The notes below the pieces were generated by a model, which worked only from the letters and a program-made list of their open reading frames with translations, ran no database searches and was not told the origin of the DNA. A stretch of DNA of 64,000 nt from Mycolicibacterium sp. P1-18 (GTDB taxonomy: Bacteria > Actinomycetota > Actinomycetes > Mycobacteriales > Mycobacteriaceae): NCBI RefSeq assembly GCF_008329535.1, contig NZ_NPKR01000004.1, positions 620,001 through 684,000 on the forward strand, in the 5' to 3' direction. Position numbers and translations under genes: made by a program. Below, piece by piece: positions 9,045 through 17,476 of this stretch (position 1 is the first letter of the stretch; each line of letters begins with the position of its first letter).

Positions 9045-9440
9045 GTGCTCACCAACGACAGCGCCTCGGCGCTCGCGGCCCTCGGTCCCGTCACGGAGTG
9101 CCACGGAGTGCAGCTGCGCGCCCAACTGCGCAGCGTCGCCACGCTGGTTCAGGTCACGGGCCAGCTGAGCGACGCCAATCGCGACCTGGTCTCAAGCCAG
9201 CTGCGACGGTTCGCCCTGGCCGGCGGCGCCCTGGTGCTGGACCTGATCGGCGCCAGTGGCGTCGACGACGACTTCCTGCGCACCCTCGGCTCGATCGCCG
9301 ACCTAACCTTGGTCCTCGACCCGTCCCGACACCACGGCCTGTCCCCCGACGCCGCCGCGATCGCCAGTTCCTGGGGCGACGCGATGCGCGGCATCGTGGC
9401 CCACCGGACCATCCTGGCGCGGACGGTCAGCCAGCACTAG
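9045..9440 (+). CDS. STAS-like domain protein
   Basis: A 131-residue soluble protein from GTG at 9045. The pattern is STAS-like (anti-anti-sigma factor): strand ATLVQVTGQL, helix NRDLVSSQLRRFAL, strand GALVLDLIGASGVDDDFL. The position of the phosphorylatable Ser in SpoIIAA-type proteins is occupied by SGVDD here. Such proteins bind anti-sigma factor kinases or report ligand binding. No anti-sigma gene is adjacent, but the convergent neighbour is a GAF-ANTAR regulator, whose coding end it overlaps by 14 bases. No convincing ribosome binding site precedes the start. Confidence 0.6.
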   Translation: MLTNDSASALAALGPVTECHGVQLRAQLRSVATLVQVTGQLSDANRDLVSSQLRRFALAGGALVLDLIGASGVDDDFLRTLGSIADLTLVLDPSRHHGLSPDAAAIASSWGDAMRGIVAHRTILARTVSQH

Positions 9441-10350
9441 AAGTCGCGATGACACGCCGGGCCGCGTCGACCAGCCCGGTGCCGTCCTCCGCCGCCAGCC
9501 GGTGCAGCAGCCTCAAGGCGCCGACGTCGTCGAGCCCGTGGCGGGCCATGACGACGCCCGTCGCCTGGCTGACGCGCTCCGCGTCGCCCAGTGGCGAATC
9601 CATCCGGGCGCCCCACACGCTCGCGCACACCGCAGCCGCCGCGTGGGCGGCCAGCGTCAAACCGAGCGCCTCGGCGTCGTCGTCCCACGCACCGGTACCG
9701 AAGCCGAACACGTTGAGGGTCGCGGTGATCGGTGCGCGGCGGTAGAGGGTGAACGACAGGCAACTGCGGACGCCGAGGTCTACGGCGGCGGGGGCGAACC
9801 GGGTCCACCGACCGTCGGTGGCCAGGTCGTCGGCCCGGACCATCAGGCCGCTCGCCGCGTGGGTGCACGGGCCGTCGCCGGCCTCGCGCCGCAGCTCGCA
9901 CAGTCGGTCGCACAGGTCGGAGGTGCCCGCCACCGAGACGACGTCGTCGTCGCGGGCCAGCATGACGTCGGCCAGGTCGGCGCCGGGAATCAGGTCGACC
10001 GCCGCGGCGCACACCTCGTCGAACACCGCGACGGCCGGGTTGGCGTCACCGACCTGGCCGGCCGCGTCGGCGATCAGCCAGCCGGCGTCGGACAGGTGCC
10101 GGACGGCGTCGAGAACGTCACCGGCACAGGCGGCTTCGCGCAGCACGCGGCGGACCGCACCGTCGACGTGGCGATGGCGGATGGGCGGGCCCAGCGCGGC
10201 AAGCTCCTCGGCGATCCGGTCCAGGTCGTCGTCGCACAGTCGCCGCCGCTGCAGCGCAACCAGCGGCACGTGGCCCGTCCTGGGCACGCCGTCGGGATAG
10301 TCGGCGCGGAAGAACTCGACGATCTTGCCCAGCGGTCCCACGCGCGTCAT
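9427..10350 (-). CDS. DUF3349-GAF-ANTAR regulatory protein
   Basis: A 307-residue cytosolic protein with three parts. Residues 1-90 match the small mycobacterial DUF3349 fold (KIVEFFRADYPDGVP, then PLVALQRRRL). Residues 100-245 form a GAF sensor domain (TLNVFGFGTGAWDDDAE near its end). Residues 250-305 are an ANTAR RNA-binding domain (QATGVVMARHGLDDVGALRLL). ANTAR proteins prevent transcription termination by binding paired RNA hairpins; here binding would be gated by the GAF domain. ATG at 10350 lies 2 bases after the stop of the DsbA-like gene, so the two are cotranscribed. A hairpin target is not obvious nearby. Confidence 0.82.
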   Translation of the reverse strand: MTRVGPLGKIVEFFRADYPDGVPRTGHVPLVALQRRRLCDDDLDRIAEELAALGPPIRHRHVDGAVRRVLREAACAGDVLDAVRHLSDAGWLIADAAGQVGDANPAVAVFDEVCAAAVDLIPGADLADVMLARDDDVVSVAGTSDLCDRLCELRREAGDGPCTHAASGLMVRADDLATDGRWTRFAPAAVDLGVRSCLSFTLYRRAPITATLNVFGFGTGAWDDDAEALGLTLAAHAAAAVCASVWGARMDSPLGDAERVSQATGVVMARHGLDDVGALRLLHRLAAEDGTGLVDAARRVIATSSAG

Positions 10351-10352
10351 GG

Positions 10353-11030
10353 TCAGGCCGCGGCTTGCTTGACCAGCCGGTCGTAGATCGACGGATCGTC
10401 GGTGTCGACCATCGGGAAACCGGCGCCCGGGTCGCCCTCCCAGTGCAATTCGACGCCGGGGTTGTGCACGCTGGACCCGTCGGCGAAGAAGAAGTGCGGG
10501 CTGCCCTGGACGTCGTCGGCGTGCTCGCGGTAGGTCCGCATCATCTCCGCGCGGGCGGTGCCCTCGTCGAGGTCGCGACGCAACCGGTCTGCGTCGACCG
10601 AGGGACACCCGCCGGCGACGTCGACCAGCTCGTGCAGCAGCGAGATCGGCCGGCTGTCGGTGAAGAACGCGTGCCGGATCGCCATGTCCAGCTCCTCGGA
10701 CGCCTGCAACGACTGCAGCTTGGCCGCGTGCACGGCCTCGTTGGACAGCAGCACGGTGATCGGCCAGGTCGACGCGTCACCCTGCCACGGCTTCCACCCG
10801 AACGACGGCTCCAGGGAGCCGACGACGGGAATCTCGCTGTCCAGGAACCGCTTTGGAATGGGAAACCGGTTGACGTCCTCGAGCAGGAACAACTGGTGGT
10901 CGACCCGGACCTGATCGGTCAGGCCCGCCCGCTCGCGCGCCTCGTAGAACCGGTGCAACGCCACCGTCGCCCAGCCGCACACCACGTCGCTGAACAGCAC
11001 GACGGTTCCTGGCGTCACGGTCACGCCCAT
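10353..11030 (-). CDS. DsbA-family (FrnE-like) thioredoxin-fold protein
   Basis: A 225-residue cytosolic protein without a signal peptide. It has a DsbA/2-hydroxychromene-2-carboxylate isomerase-type fold: strand VVLFSDVVCGWA, a long helical insert, then GSPHFFFADGSS with the cis-proline loop. FrnE relatives carry CPWC; here the motif is CGWA, so only one active-site Cys remains. That argues against disulfide exchange by the usual two-Cys mechanism and for a glutathione/mycothiol-linked or isomerase role. ATG at 11030 follows AAGGAGG. It is cotranscribed with the GAF-ANTAR gene. Confidence 0.8.
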   Translation of the reverse strand: MGVTVTPGTVVLFSDVVCGWATVALHRFYEARERAGLTDQVRVDHQLFLLEDVNRFPIPKRFLDSEIPVVGSLEPSFGWKPWQGDASTWPITVLLSNEAVHAAKLQSLQASEELDMAIRHAFFTDSRPISLLHELVDVAGGCPSVDADRLRRDLDEGTARAEMMRTYREHADDVQGSPHFFFADGSSVHNPGVELHWEGDPGAGFPMVDTDDPSIYDRLVKQAAA

Positions 11031-11091
11031 GTCTGCCTCCTTCGAGCCGGGTTTCGTCGTCGGCGCCTACCCGGCCCCGACGCCGTCAAAC

Positions 11092-12513
11092 TCAGCCCGC
11101 GAGGTTCCGCGCCGCCGCCCGGCAGTCCTCGGCGATGCGCCGCTCCCTGGCCAGCAGCAGCCCGAAGGTGAAGCCGTTCTCGCCGGTCGTGGTGCCGGCG
11201 GCCACGCCCATCCGCCGCAACGTCTCCGCCGCGACCACCGCGTCCTGGTGGTCACCCAGCACCGATTGAAACTGCTTGTACCGCTTGACGGTTCGCTCGT
11301 CTCGCCTCGACTTGCCGAGGCCCTGGCACAGCTCGGCGGCGTACCGCGCCCGCTTGCACGCCTTGCGGGCCCGGTGCCACGCGGTCGGCGAATCGTCGGC
11401 CATCGCAGCCGCCAGCCGGCGATCGGCCTTGCGTCGCGCCTTGTCCGCGGCGGTGCGGAGCTGCGCGCTCGTCGTGCCGGGTCGCAGCGGCGGCGCGTCG
11501 CGCCACCGGCGCAGCGCCGCCAGGATGGCGAGGTAGCGGGGCGAGTCCATCGCCTCGCGGACGGCGGCGCGGGCGGGCAGCTCGACGGCCTGCAGGTCGT
11601 GGTGCACCCGCGACCGCACCGGGCCCAGCACCAAGTCGACCGGCAGATCGTCGACGGCCTCACCGAAGCGCTGGCGCTGCACCTGACAGTCGCGGACCTC
11701 GCCGAGCAGCCCGGCGAACCACTTCAGTTCGTCCTCGAGTCCCGCGATCGCGGCGTCGTCCAGCACGCGGGCGAACACCCGCAACGTCGAGCGCAGCCGG
11801 CGCATGGCGACCCTGGTGTCGTGGATGGGATCCTGCCCGCGCCGCAGCCCGACGTCACCGGCGACGACGGCGTCGACCTGCGCGGAGAGATAGTCGACGA
11901 ACGCCCGGGCCGCAGCCGAGTCCGGTGTGAACGGCGCCGACGGCGGGAGCACGTGCGCCAGCTTCGACGGGTGCCGCGACGGACGCGCACCCGCCGCGCG
12001 GAGGCGTTTGACGAGGGCCTTCGGCATCGACGGAGCCGACGGCCCCAGTTCGACCTCGACCTCCCGCCACGCCAGCAGCCGGTCACCGGCCGACGCACGC
12101 ACCTGGTCGTCGGCGAGTTCGGCGTACACCTCGTCGGACCCGTCGACGCGCACGCGGTGGCGGCGGCGCACCGTGTGCACGGTGGCGACGTGATCGAGCG
12201 GCTTGCCCAGACCGACGCCAATCAGCAAGTTGAGCAACGACTTCGGCGGCGAGTCGGTGAGGGGCCAGTGCAGCTCGGTCCGCCCCTCGGCCGCCGGCAG
12301 CTTGACCTGCCAGCCGGTGTCGTCGTCGCCGCTGCGGCGGCGCACCAGCACGCGGTGCGCCTGCAGGTCCCGATCGGCCGTGTCGTAGTACTCGCTGACC
12401 AGGTCGACGGTGTCCTGGTCGACCGTCGCGCCGCGGACGACGGCGGCGAGGTCGGGCACCTCGAACCGGTCGTCGACCTCCCACTTGTCCTCGCGTTCCA
12501 GCACCTCTCGCAC
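11092..12513 (-). CDS. CYTH-CHAD domain protein
   Basis: A 473-residue soluble protein. Residues 1-190 form a CYTH triphosphate tunnel domain, opening with EREDKWEVD (the ExExK-type metal and phosphate motif) and containing YYDTADRDL. Residues 205-470 form a CHAD domain of paired helices rich in conserved His and Arg/Lys (HDTRVAMRRLRSTLRVF, WHRARKACKRARY). CHAD binds inorganic polyphosphate and CYTH proteins hydrolyse triphosphates, so a role in polyphosphate metabolism is likely. GTG at 12513 follows GGAGG. The coiled-coil gene ends 15 bases upstream. Confidence 0.92.
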   Translation of the reverse strand: MREVLEREDKWEVDDRFEVPDLAAVVRGATVDQDTVDLVSEYYDTADRDLQAHRVLVRRRSGDDDTGWQVKLPAAEGRTELHWPLTDSPPKSLLNLLIGVGLGKPLDHVATVHTVRRRHRVRVDGSDEVYAELADDQVRASAGDRLLAWREVEVELGPSAPSMPKALVKRLRAAGARPSRHPSKLAHVLPPSAPFTPDSAAARAFVDYLSAQVDAVVAGDVGLRRGQDPIHDTRVAMRRLRSTLRVFARVLDDAAIAGLEDELKWFAGLLGEVRDCQVQRQRFGEAVDDLPVDLVLGPVRSRVHHDLQAVELPARAAVREAMDSPRYLAILAALRRWRDAPPLRPGTTSAQLRTAADKARRKADRRLAAAMADDSPTAWHRARKACKRARYAAELCQGLGKSRRDERTVKRYKQFQSVLGDHQDAVVAAETLRRMGVAAGTTTGENGFTFGLLLARERRIAEDCRAAARNLAG

Positions 12514-12528
12514 GCCGAACCGCCTCCG

Positions 12529-13206
12529 CTAGGGCTTGCTGGCGCGAGCGCGCTGCCGCTTTTGCTTCTCGGCGTCGGCCAGGTCCTCGACCTGGTTGGC
12601 GCGGGCCCGCGTGCTCTGCGCCGAGGCGCGCTTGTTCGCCGCCTCGTCACGCTGCTCGTCGGCGGCCGCCAGCTTGGCGTCCTCGACGGCGTCGATCCCC
12701 TTCTCGGTGGCCTTCTTCCGGGACTGGGCGGCGGACACCCGCTGCTGCGCGGCGGCGTCGGCTTGCTGCTTGTCGGCCTTGGCCCGGTCGGCGGCGGCGT
12801 CGGCGGCAGAGGTCTTGCGCTGCGCCGCCGTCTTCACCGCGTCCTGCTGCTCACGCTGCTTGCGCTCGCGGGCGGCGCGCTGCGTCGCCACGGCGTCGTC
12901 GCGGGCGCGGGTGACCTCCTCGGAGGCCTGTCGCGACTCGGCGTCGGCCTCGGCGTCGAGTTGGGCGGCACGTCCCAGCGCCGCACTGCGCTGCGCCACG
13001 GCGGTGCCCCGGCGCGCCGCCTCGTCGTCCCCGAGCACTCGCCCCGCCACCGCGTCGAGGACGCCGACCGACCGCTCGTAGATCAGCCGGGCCGGCGCCT
13101 CGTCGTCCAGCCGGGACACGAAGCGGTCCTCGACGAACTGCAGCGGCGTGCGGGCCAGTCGATACTGGGCGCGCAGGATGGCGCGCCGAATGTCACTGAT
13201 GGCCAT
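12529..13206 (-). CDS. Alanine-rich coiled-coil protein (often named 'IF2 family' in mycobacteria)
   Basis: A 225-residue soluble protein from ATG at 13206 (GAAGGGA upstream). Residues 1-65 form a short globular head (MAISDIRRAILRAQYRLART). Residues 66-225 are a long charged coiled coil dominated by Ala, Lys, Arg, Glu and Gln. Database labels of this type as translation initiation factors come only from compositional similarity; no GTPase motif is present. It lies 1 base after the CsbD-like gene on one transcript behind a SigF-like promoter, so a structural stress role is more likely. Confidence 0.8.
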   Translation of the reverse strand: MAISDIRRAILRAQYRLARTPLQFVEDRFVSRLDDEAPARLIYERSVGVLDAVAGRVLGDDEAARRGTAVAQRSAALGRAAQLDAEADAESRQASEEVTRARDDAVATQRAARERKQREQQDAVKTAAQRKTSAADAAADRAKADKQQADAAAQQRVSAAQSRKKATEKGIDAVEDAKLAAADEQRDEAANKRASAQSTRARANQVEDLADAEKQKRQRARASKP

Positions 13207-13207
13207 G

Positions 13208-13753
13208 TCAATTCCCTTCGTCGCTGTGAGCGCGGGCGCGCAGGCGGTCGGCCTCGTCACGCTTTGCCGCCACGTCCGCGGTCGACTCCTGGTGGTCGGC
13301 GAGCGCGTCGACGTAGTCGTCGGACGCCGCGTCCACCTCGGCACCGGCCTTGATGTCGGCCGCCATCTGATCCTGCTTGCGGCGCGCCTCCGCCTGGTCG
13401 TTGGCGCGGGCCACCTCGGCGTTCGCCGCCTGGTCGGCGGCCTGCTTCTCGGCGGCCTGCTGACGGCTCGCGGCCTGCTGCGCCGACGCCGCGTCGGCCT
13501 CGGCGACGATGCGCTGCTGCTCACCCCGGATCGCGGCGTCGTCGGCCCGCGCCTTGGCCTGCGCGGCCTCGGCGTCGGCCACCGCCTCGGCGGCGTTGGC
13601 ATCCTTGCGCTCGCTGGCCTGCGTCTGCTCGAGCTGGCCTTCCGCGGTCAGCGAGTCGTTGCCCGTCACGGAGCCCACGACCTCCTTGGCCTTGCCCTTC
13701 ACCGAGTCGATCAATCCCTTGCGGGCCTCTGCGGCCTTGTCGTCTGCTGCCAT
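13208..13753 (-). CDS. CsbD-like stress protein with coiled-coil tail
   Basis: A 181-residue protein. Residues 8-50 carry the CsbD signature (DSVKGKAKEVVGSVTGND, then AEGQLEQTQA). The remainder is an Ala/Gln/Asp-rich coiled coil. CsbD proteins are induced by general stress. Mycobacterial proteins of this layout have been named microaggregate-binding proteins; that name is recalled, not tested. ATG at 13753 follows AAAGGAGA. A SigF-like promoter lies at 13780-13805. The downstream gene encodes a similar coiled-coil protein. Confidence 0.82.
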   Translation of the reverse strand: MAADDKAAEARKGLIDSVKGKAKEVVGSVTGNDSLTAEGQLEQTQASERKDANAAEAVADAEAAQAKARADDAAIRGEQQRIVAEADAASAQQAASRQQAAEKQAADQAANAEVARANDQAEARRKQDQMAADIKAGAEVDAASDDYVDALADHQESTADVAAKRDEADRLRARAHSDEGN

Positions 13754-13779
13754 TCGCGTCTCCTTTCGCTCGGCCCCCG

Positions 13780-13805
13780 GATACCTGCCCTGCGGGAGTT
13801 CAAAC
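13780..13805 (-). promoter_or_regulatory. SigF-type promoter of the CsbD operon
   Basis: Reading the minus strand, GTTTG (13805-13801) and GGTATC (13785-13780) are spaced by 15-16 bases. This matches the GTTT/GGGTA-type SigF pattern with one mismatch in the -10. It lies 27 bases before the CsbD-like start. Confidence 0.6.
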
Positions 13806-13972
13806 GCGCCACGCCCGGGTTGAAGTGGTTGCCGTTGAATTGTTTTGGGACCCCCGCCGTCGGGCAATCGACACATGACCGCAGAGCACCCCGCGGCCGA
13901 CCTCTCGGCCAACGACTGGCGACGACGACCCAGTACGTGTTGAGCCACGAACCACGATCCCGAGGAGACTCG

Positions 13973-14230
13973 ATGTCGCGCACGATCATGTCCATCGCAC
14001 CTGCCCTGGCCGCCGGCGCCGCCGCTGCCATGTTCGCCGTCGCACCTGCCGCATCGGCCGGACCGGAGCAGTGCGCCAACGCCACCGACTCGACGGTCTG
14101 CCAATCGCCCGGCAACTCCGACATCACGGTGAACCCGCCCCAGACCGGCGCCGGTGGCGTCGGCGGAGGGGCCAACGAGCAGAACGGCAACTACGGTCCG
14201 TCGGGCAACACCCCGCCCGTCGGGAACTAG
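13973..14230 (+). CDS. Small secreted protein with NYGPSGNTPPVGN tail
   Basis: An 85-residue precursor. A Sec signal peptide (residues 1-29, ending APAASA) leaves a mature peptide of about 55 residues with two Cys that may form a disulfide. A Gly-rich linker (GAGGVGGGANEQ) is followed by the tail NGNYGPSGNTPPVGN. The same tail ends the MPT63-like protein at 38126-38818, so the two share a C-terminal module. ATG at 13973 follows GAGGAG. A possible SigF-like promoter (GTTTT 13842-13846, GGGCAA 13862-13867) precedes it. A GC hairpin terminator follows 13 bases after the stop. The function is unknown. Confidence 0.82.
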   Translation: MSRTIMSIAPALAAGAAAAMFAVAPAASAGPEQCANATDSTVCQSPGNSDITVNPPQTGAGGVGGGANEQNGNYGPSGNTPPVGN

Positions 14231-14242
14231 GGAACAACGCGG

Positions 14243-14269
14243 AGGCGCCGGACGACCAGTCCGGCGCCT
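14243..14269 (+). terminator. Hairpin terminator
   Basis: Perfect 10-base arms (14243-14252 and 14260-14269) around a 7-base loop, just after the small secreted protein gene. There is no long T run, as is common in mycobacteria. Confidence 0.7.
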
Positions 14270-14375
14270 TCGGCGTGTAGATGGACCGGAGGTGGCCAGT
14301 CGATGACGGTCCGGTCAGAAGGTTGAGCCGGACGTACGATCAATTGGTCACCACGACAAGGGAATGGATGTCTCG

Positions 14376-16835
14376 ATGAGCGCAGTGACCACGGCCTGGA
14401 CCTCCGCCGACGTAGAACCGTTGAGCGACTACACGCTGTCCCAACTCGACGGCTGGTGGCGGGCGGCGAACTATCTCTCCGTCGGCCAGATCTACCTGCT
14501 GGACAACCCACTGCTGCGGACGCCGCTGGCCCGCGAGGACGTCAAACCCCGACTGCTCGGCCACTGGGGCACCACGCCCGGCCTGAACTTCCTCTACGCC
14601 CATCTGAACCGGGCCATCAAGGAGCGCGCGCAGTCCACGGTCTACGTCACCGGTCCCGGGCACGGCGGCCCCGGTCTGGTCGCCAACGCCTACCTCGACG
14701 GCACCTACTCGGAGACCTACTCCGACGTCACCGCCGACGCGGAGGGGTTGCGGCGGCTGTTCCGGCAGTTCTCCTTCCCCGGCGGCATCCCGTCGCACGT
14801 TGCGCCCGAGACGCCCGGCTCCATCCACGAGGGCGGCGAACCCGGCTACGCGCTGTCCCACGCCTACGGTGCCGCCTTCGACAACCCCGACCTGCTGGTG
14901 GCCGCCGTGGTGGGCGACGGCGAGGCCGAGACCGGGCCGCTGGCGACCAGCTGGCACTCCAACAAGTTCGTCAACCGCACCCAGGACGGCGTGGTGCTGC
15001 CCATCCTGCACCTCAACGGCTACAAGATCGCCAATCCGACGGTGTTGGACCGCATTCCGAAGGACGATCTCCGCAGCCTGATGGTCGGCTACGGTCATGA
15101 GCCGTACTTCTTCGAGGCGACCGAGGAGACCGACCTCGCCGACGCACACCGCGAATTCGCCGAGCTGCTCGACACGGTGCTCAACGAGATCGCCGAGATC
15201 AAGGCCCGCCCGGACGACGACGTCGACCCGGTCCGCTGGCCGATGATCGTCTTCCGCACCCCCAAGGGGTGGACCGGGCCCGCCACCATCGACGGCAAGA
15301 AGACCACCGGATCGTGGCGTGCACACCAGGTTCCGCTGGCCAACGCGCGCGACACCCCGGAACACCTCAAGGTGCTCGCCGACTGGATGGCGTCCTACCG
15401 CGCCGACGAATTGTTCGACGCCGACGGCAAACTCGACCCCACGATCGCCGAACTGGCGCCCGAGGGCGACCTTCGGATGAGCGCCAACCCGCACACCAAC
15501 GGCGGTCTGCTGCTGAAGGATCTGCGCCTGCCCGACTTCCGCGACTACGCCGTGGACGTCCCCGCGCCGGGCGCGACGATCGCCGAGTCCACCCGGGTGC
15601 TCGGCAACTGGCTGACCGACGTGGTGCGGCTCAACCCCGACAACTTCCGCATCTTCGGCCCCGACGAGACCGCGTCGAACCGCCTGCAGGCCGTCTACGA
15701 TGCCACCGACAAGCAGTGGAACGCCGAGTACGTCGGCCCCGAGGTCGACGAGCACCTGGCCCGCGTCGGCCGCGTCATGGAGGTGCTGTCGGAGCACCAG
15801 TGCCAGGGCTGGCTGGAGGGCTATCTGCTGACCGGACGCCATGGCCTGTTCAACTGCTACGAGGCCTTCATCCACATCGTCGACTCGATGCTCAACCAGC
15901 ACGCCAAGTGGCTCAAGGTCACCAACCACATTCCGTGGCGCCGCCCGATCGCCAGCCTGAACTACCTACTGTCGAGCCATGTGTGGCGACAGGACCACAA
16001 CGGCTTCAGCCATCAGGACCCCGGCTTCATCGACCACGTGGTCAACAAGCGCGCCGAGATCGTCCGGGTGTACCTGCCGCCGGACGCCAACACGCTGCTC
16101 TCGACCTATGACCACTGCCTGCGCTCACGCCAGTACGTCAACGTCGTGGTCGCCGGCAAGCAGCCCAGCCCCAACTTCCTCACCATGGACGAGGCGGTGG
16201 CACACTGCACCCGCGGCCTCGGCATCTGGGAGTGGGCGGGCAGCGAGGTGCTCGGCGAGGACCCCGACGTCGTCGTCGCCACGTGTGGTGACGTGCCGAC
16301 GCTCGAGGGGCTGGCCGCAGTCGACCTGCTGCGGAAGAACGTGCCCGACTTGAAGATCCGCTTCGTCAACGTGGTCGACCTGATGCGGCTGCAGGACGAG
16401 AAGGAACATCCGCACGGGTTGTCCAACCGCGAGTTCGACATGCTGTTCACCCGCGACAAGCCGGTGATCTTCGCCTACCACGGTTACCCGTGGCTGATCC
16501 ACCGCCTGACCTACCGTCGCGCCAACAACGAGAACCTGCACGTGCGCGGCTACAAGGAGGAGGGCACCACCACGACGCCGTTCGACATGGTGATGCTCAA
16601 CGACCTGGACCGCTACCACCTGGTGATCGACGTGATCGACCGCGTGCCGTCGCTGCAGTCCTCGTACGCCACGCTGCGCCAGGAGATGGTCGACAAGCGG
16701 CTCGCCGCGCGGCAGTACACCCGCACCCACGGCGACGACATCCCCGAGGTGCGCGACTGGGTGTGGCCGGCGGCCCACGGCGCCACGTTCGGCGCCGTGG
16801 GCGCCACCGAGTCCACGGGCGGCGACAACGAGTGA
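14376..16835 (+). CDS. xfp: Xylulose-5-phosphate/fructose-6-phosphate phosphoketolase
   Basis: An 819-residue thiamine-diphosphate enzyme that cleaves xylulose-5-P or fructose-6-P with phosphate into acetyl-P and glyceraldehyde-3-P or erythrose-4-P. Family marks are [15 protein letters not shown], the phosphoketolase signature [15 protein letters not shown], the ThDP motif [11 protein letters not shown], and the C-terminal [11 protein letters not shown] and [13 protein letters not shown]. The length equals the family norm of about 800. I chose ATG at 14376 because AAGGGA at 14358 is too close to the ATG at 14364. The aldolase and fructose-type transport locus downstream would supply its substrates. 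Acetyl-P would need an acetate kinase or phosphotransacetylase, not seen here. Confidence 0.96.
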   Translation: MSAVTTAWTSADVEPLSDYTLSQLDGWWRAANYLSVGQIYLLDNPLLRTPLAREDVKPRLLGHWGTTPGLNFLYAHLNRAIKERAQSTVYVTGPGHGGPGLVANAYLDGTYSETYSDVTADAEGLRRLFRQFSFPGGIPSHVAPETPGSIHEGGEPGYALSHAYGAAFDNPDLLVAAVVGDGEAETGPLATSWHSNKFVNRTQDGVVLPILHLNGYKIANPTVLDRIPKDDLRSLMVGYGHEPYFFEATEETDLADAHREFAELLDTVLNEIAEIKARPDDDVDPVRWPMIVFRTPKGWTGPATIDGKKTTGSWRAHQVPLANARDTPEHLKVLADWMASYRADELFDADGKLDPTIAELAPEGDLRMSANPHTNGGLLLKDLRLPDFRDYAVDVPAPGATIAESTRVLGNWLTDVVRLNPDNFRIFGPDETASNRLQAVYDATDKQWNAEYVGPEVDEHLARVGRVMEVLSEHQCQGWLEGYLLTGRHGLFNCYEAFIHIVDSMLNQHAKWLKVTNHIPWRRPIASLNYLLSSHVWRQDHNGFSHQDPGFIDHVVNKRAEIVRVYLPPDANTLLSTYDHCLRSRQYVNVVVAGKQPSPNFLTMDEAVAHCTRGLGIWEWAGSEVLGEDPDVVVATCGDVPTLEGLAAVDLLRKNVPDLKIRFVNVVDLMRLQDEKEHPHGLSNREFDMLFTRDKPVIFAYHGYPWLIHRLTYRRANNENLHVRGYKEEGTTTTPFDMVMLNDLDRYHLVIDVIDRVPSLQSSYATLRQEMVDKRLAARQYTRTHGDDIPEVRDWVWPAAHGATFGAVGATESTGGDNE

Positions 16836-16839
16836 CCGG

Positions 16840-17364
16840 CTACCCGCTGAAGACGGGCAAGTCGATGCCGTACGAGGCGTTCTCCTCGACGGAGGCCAGC
16901 TTGTAGCCGAACTCGGCGCTCTTGGCGACGAAGCCGGCGACCTCCTCCGGCGTGGGCGGCTGCATGTCGGCGGTGACGGGCCTGCCGACCTCCTCGAAGA
17001 AGCGGCCCAGGCGCGGTGAGGTGATGATGAGGTCGATCGCCGGCTGGTCGGTCACGTTGCGGTGTGCGTGGATGGCGTCGCCCGGCACGCGGATGTAGTC
17101 GCCCGCGTTGGCGTCGCGCCACACCATCTGGTCACCGTCGGCCACCAGGACCTGCTGGCTGCCGGACAGGATCAGGAAGTCCTCGGGGTCTTCGTGGCTG
17201 TGCGCCGGCACGACCGAACCCGGGGGGACGATGCCGCGCAGCACCCAGAATTCGGCTGACTTGCTGAGGATCTCGACGTAGCCGCCGTAGCAGTCCAGGG
17301 TGGGTCCCGGGGCAGTGGTGGCCAGCGCCGCGAGCACGGCGCTCTTCTCGGATTCTGCGAACAC
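16840..17364 (-). CDS. Cupin-domain protein
   Basis: A 174-residue single-cupin protein. The metal motif 1 is HSHEDPEDFLILSG and motif 2 is GDYIRVPGDAIHAHRN, so the His-x-His, Glu and His ligands are present. GTG at 17364 follows AAGGAGAT at a spacing of 9. Single cupins range from quercetin dioxygenase-like enzymes to sugar isomerases. The position at the 3' end of the fructose-type locus suggests a sugar or small aromatic substrate, without proof. It is convergent with phosphoketolase, 4 bases apart. Confidence 0.82.
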   Translation of the reverse strand: MFAESEKSAVLAALATTAPGPTLDCYGGYVEILSKSAEFWVLRGIVPPGSVVPAHSHEDPEDFLILSGSQQVLVADGDQMVWRDANAGDYIRVPGDAIHAHRNVTDQPAIDLIITSPRLGRFFEEVGRPVTADMQPPTPEEVAGFVAKSAEFGYKLASVEENASYGIDLPVFSG

Positions 17365-17476
17365 GTCTACTCGATCTCCTTCGTATGGGACGGACACCTG
17401 CCGCCCTCTCATCCGAGACTGCACCGCGAAAGTCGCGCGAGCTTGGAGATTGCGTGGAGATCTCCTGTCGATGTGG

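Noticed and set aside
12529..13206. Annotation as a true translation initiation factor IF-2
   Set aside because: No GTP-binding motif; only the Ala/Lys/Glu-rich coiled coil resembles the IF-2 N-terminal region.
11029..13353. A 774-codon open frame opposite the CYTH-CHAD and coiled-coil genes
   Set aside because: Low-complexity Arg/Val/Gly composition and no start signal; the minus-strand genes have ribosome binding sites and clear domains.
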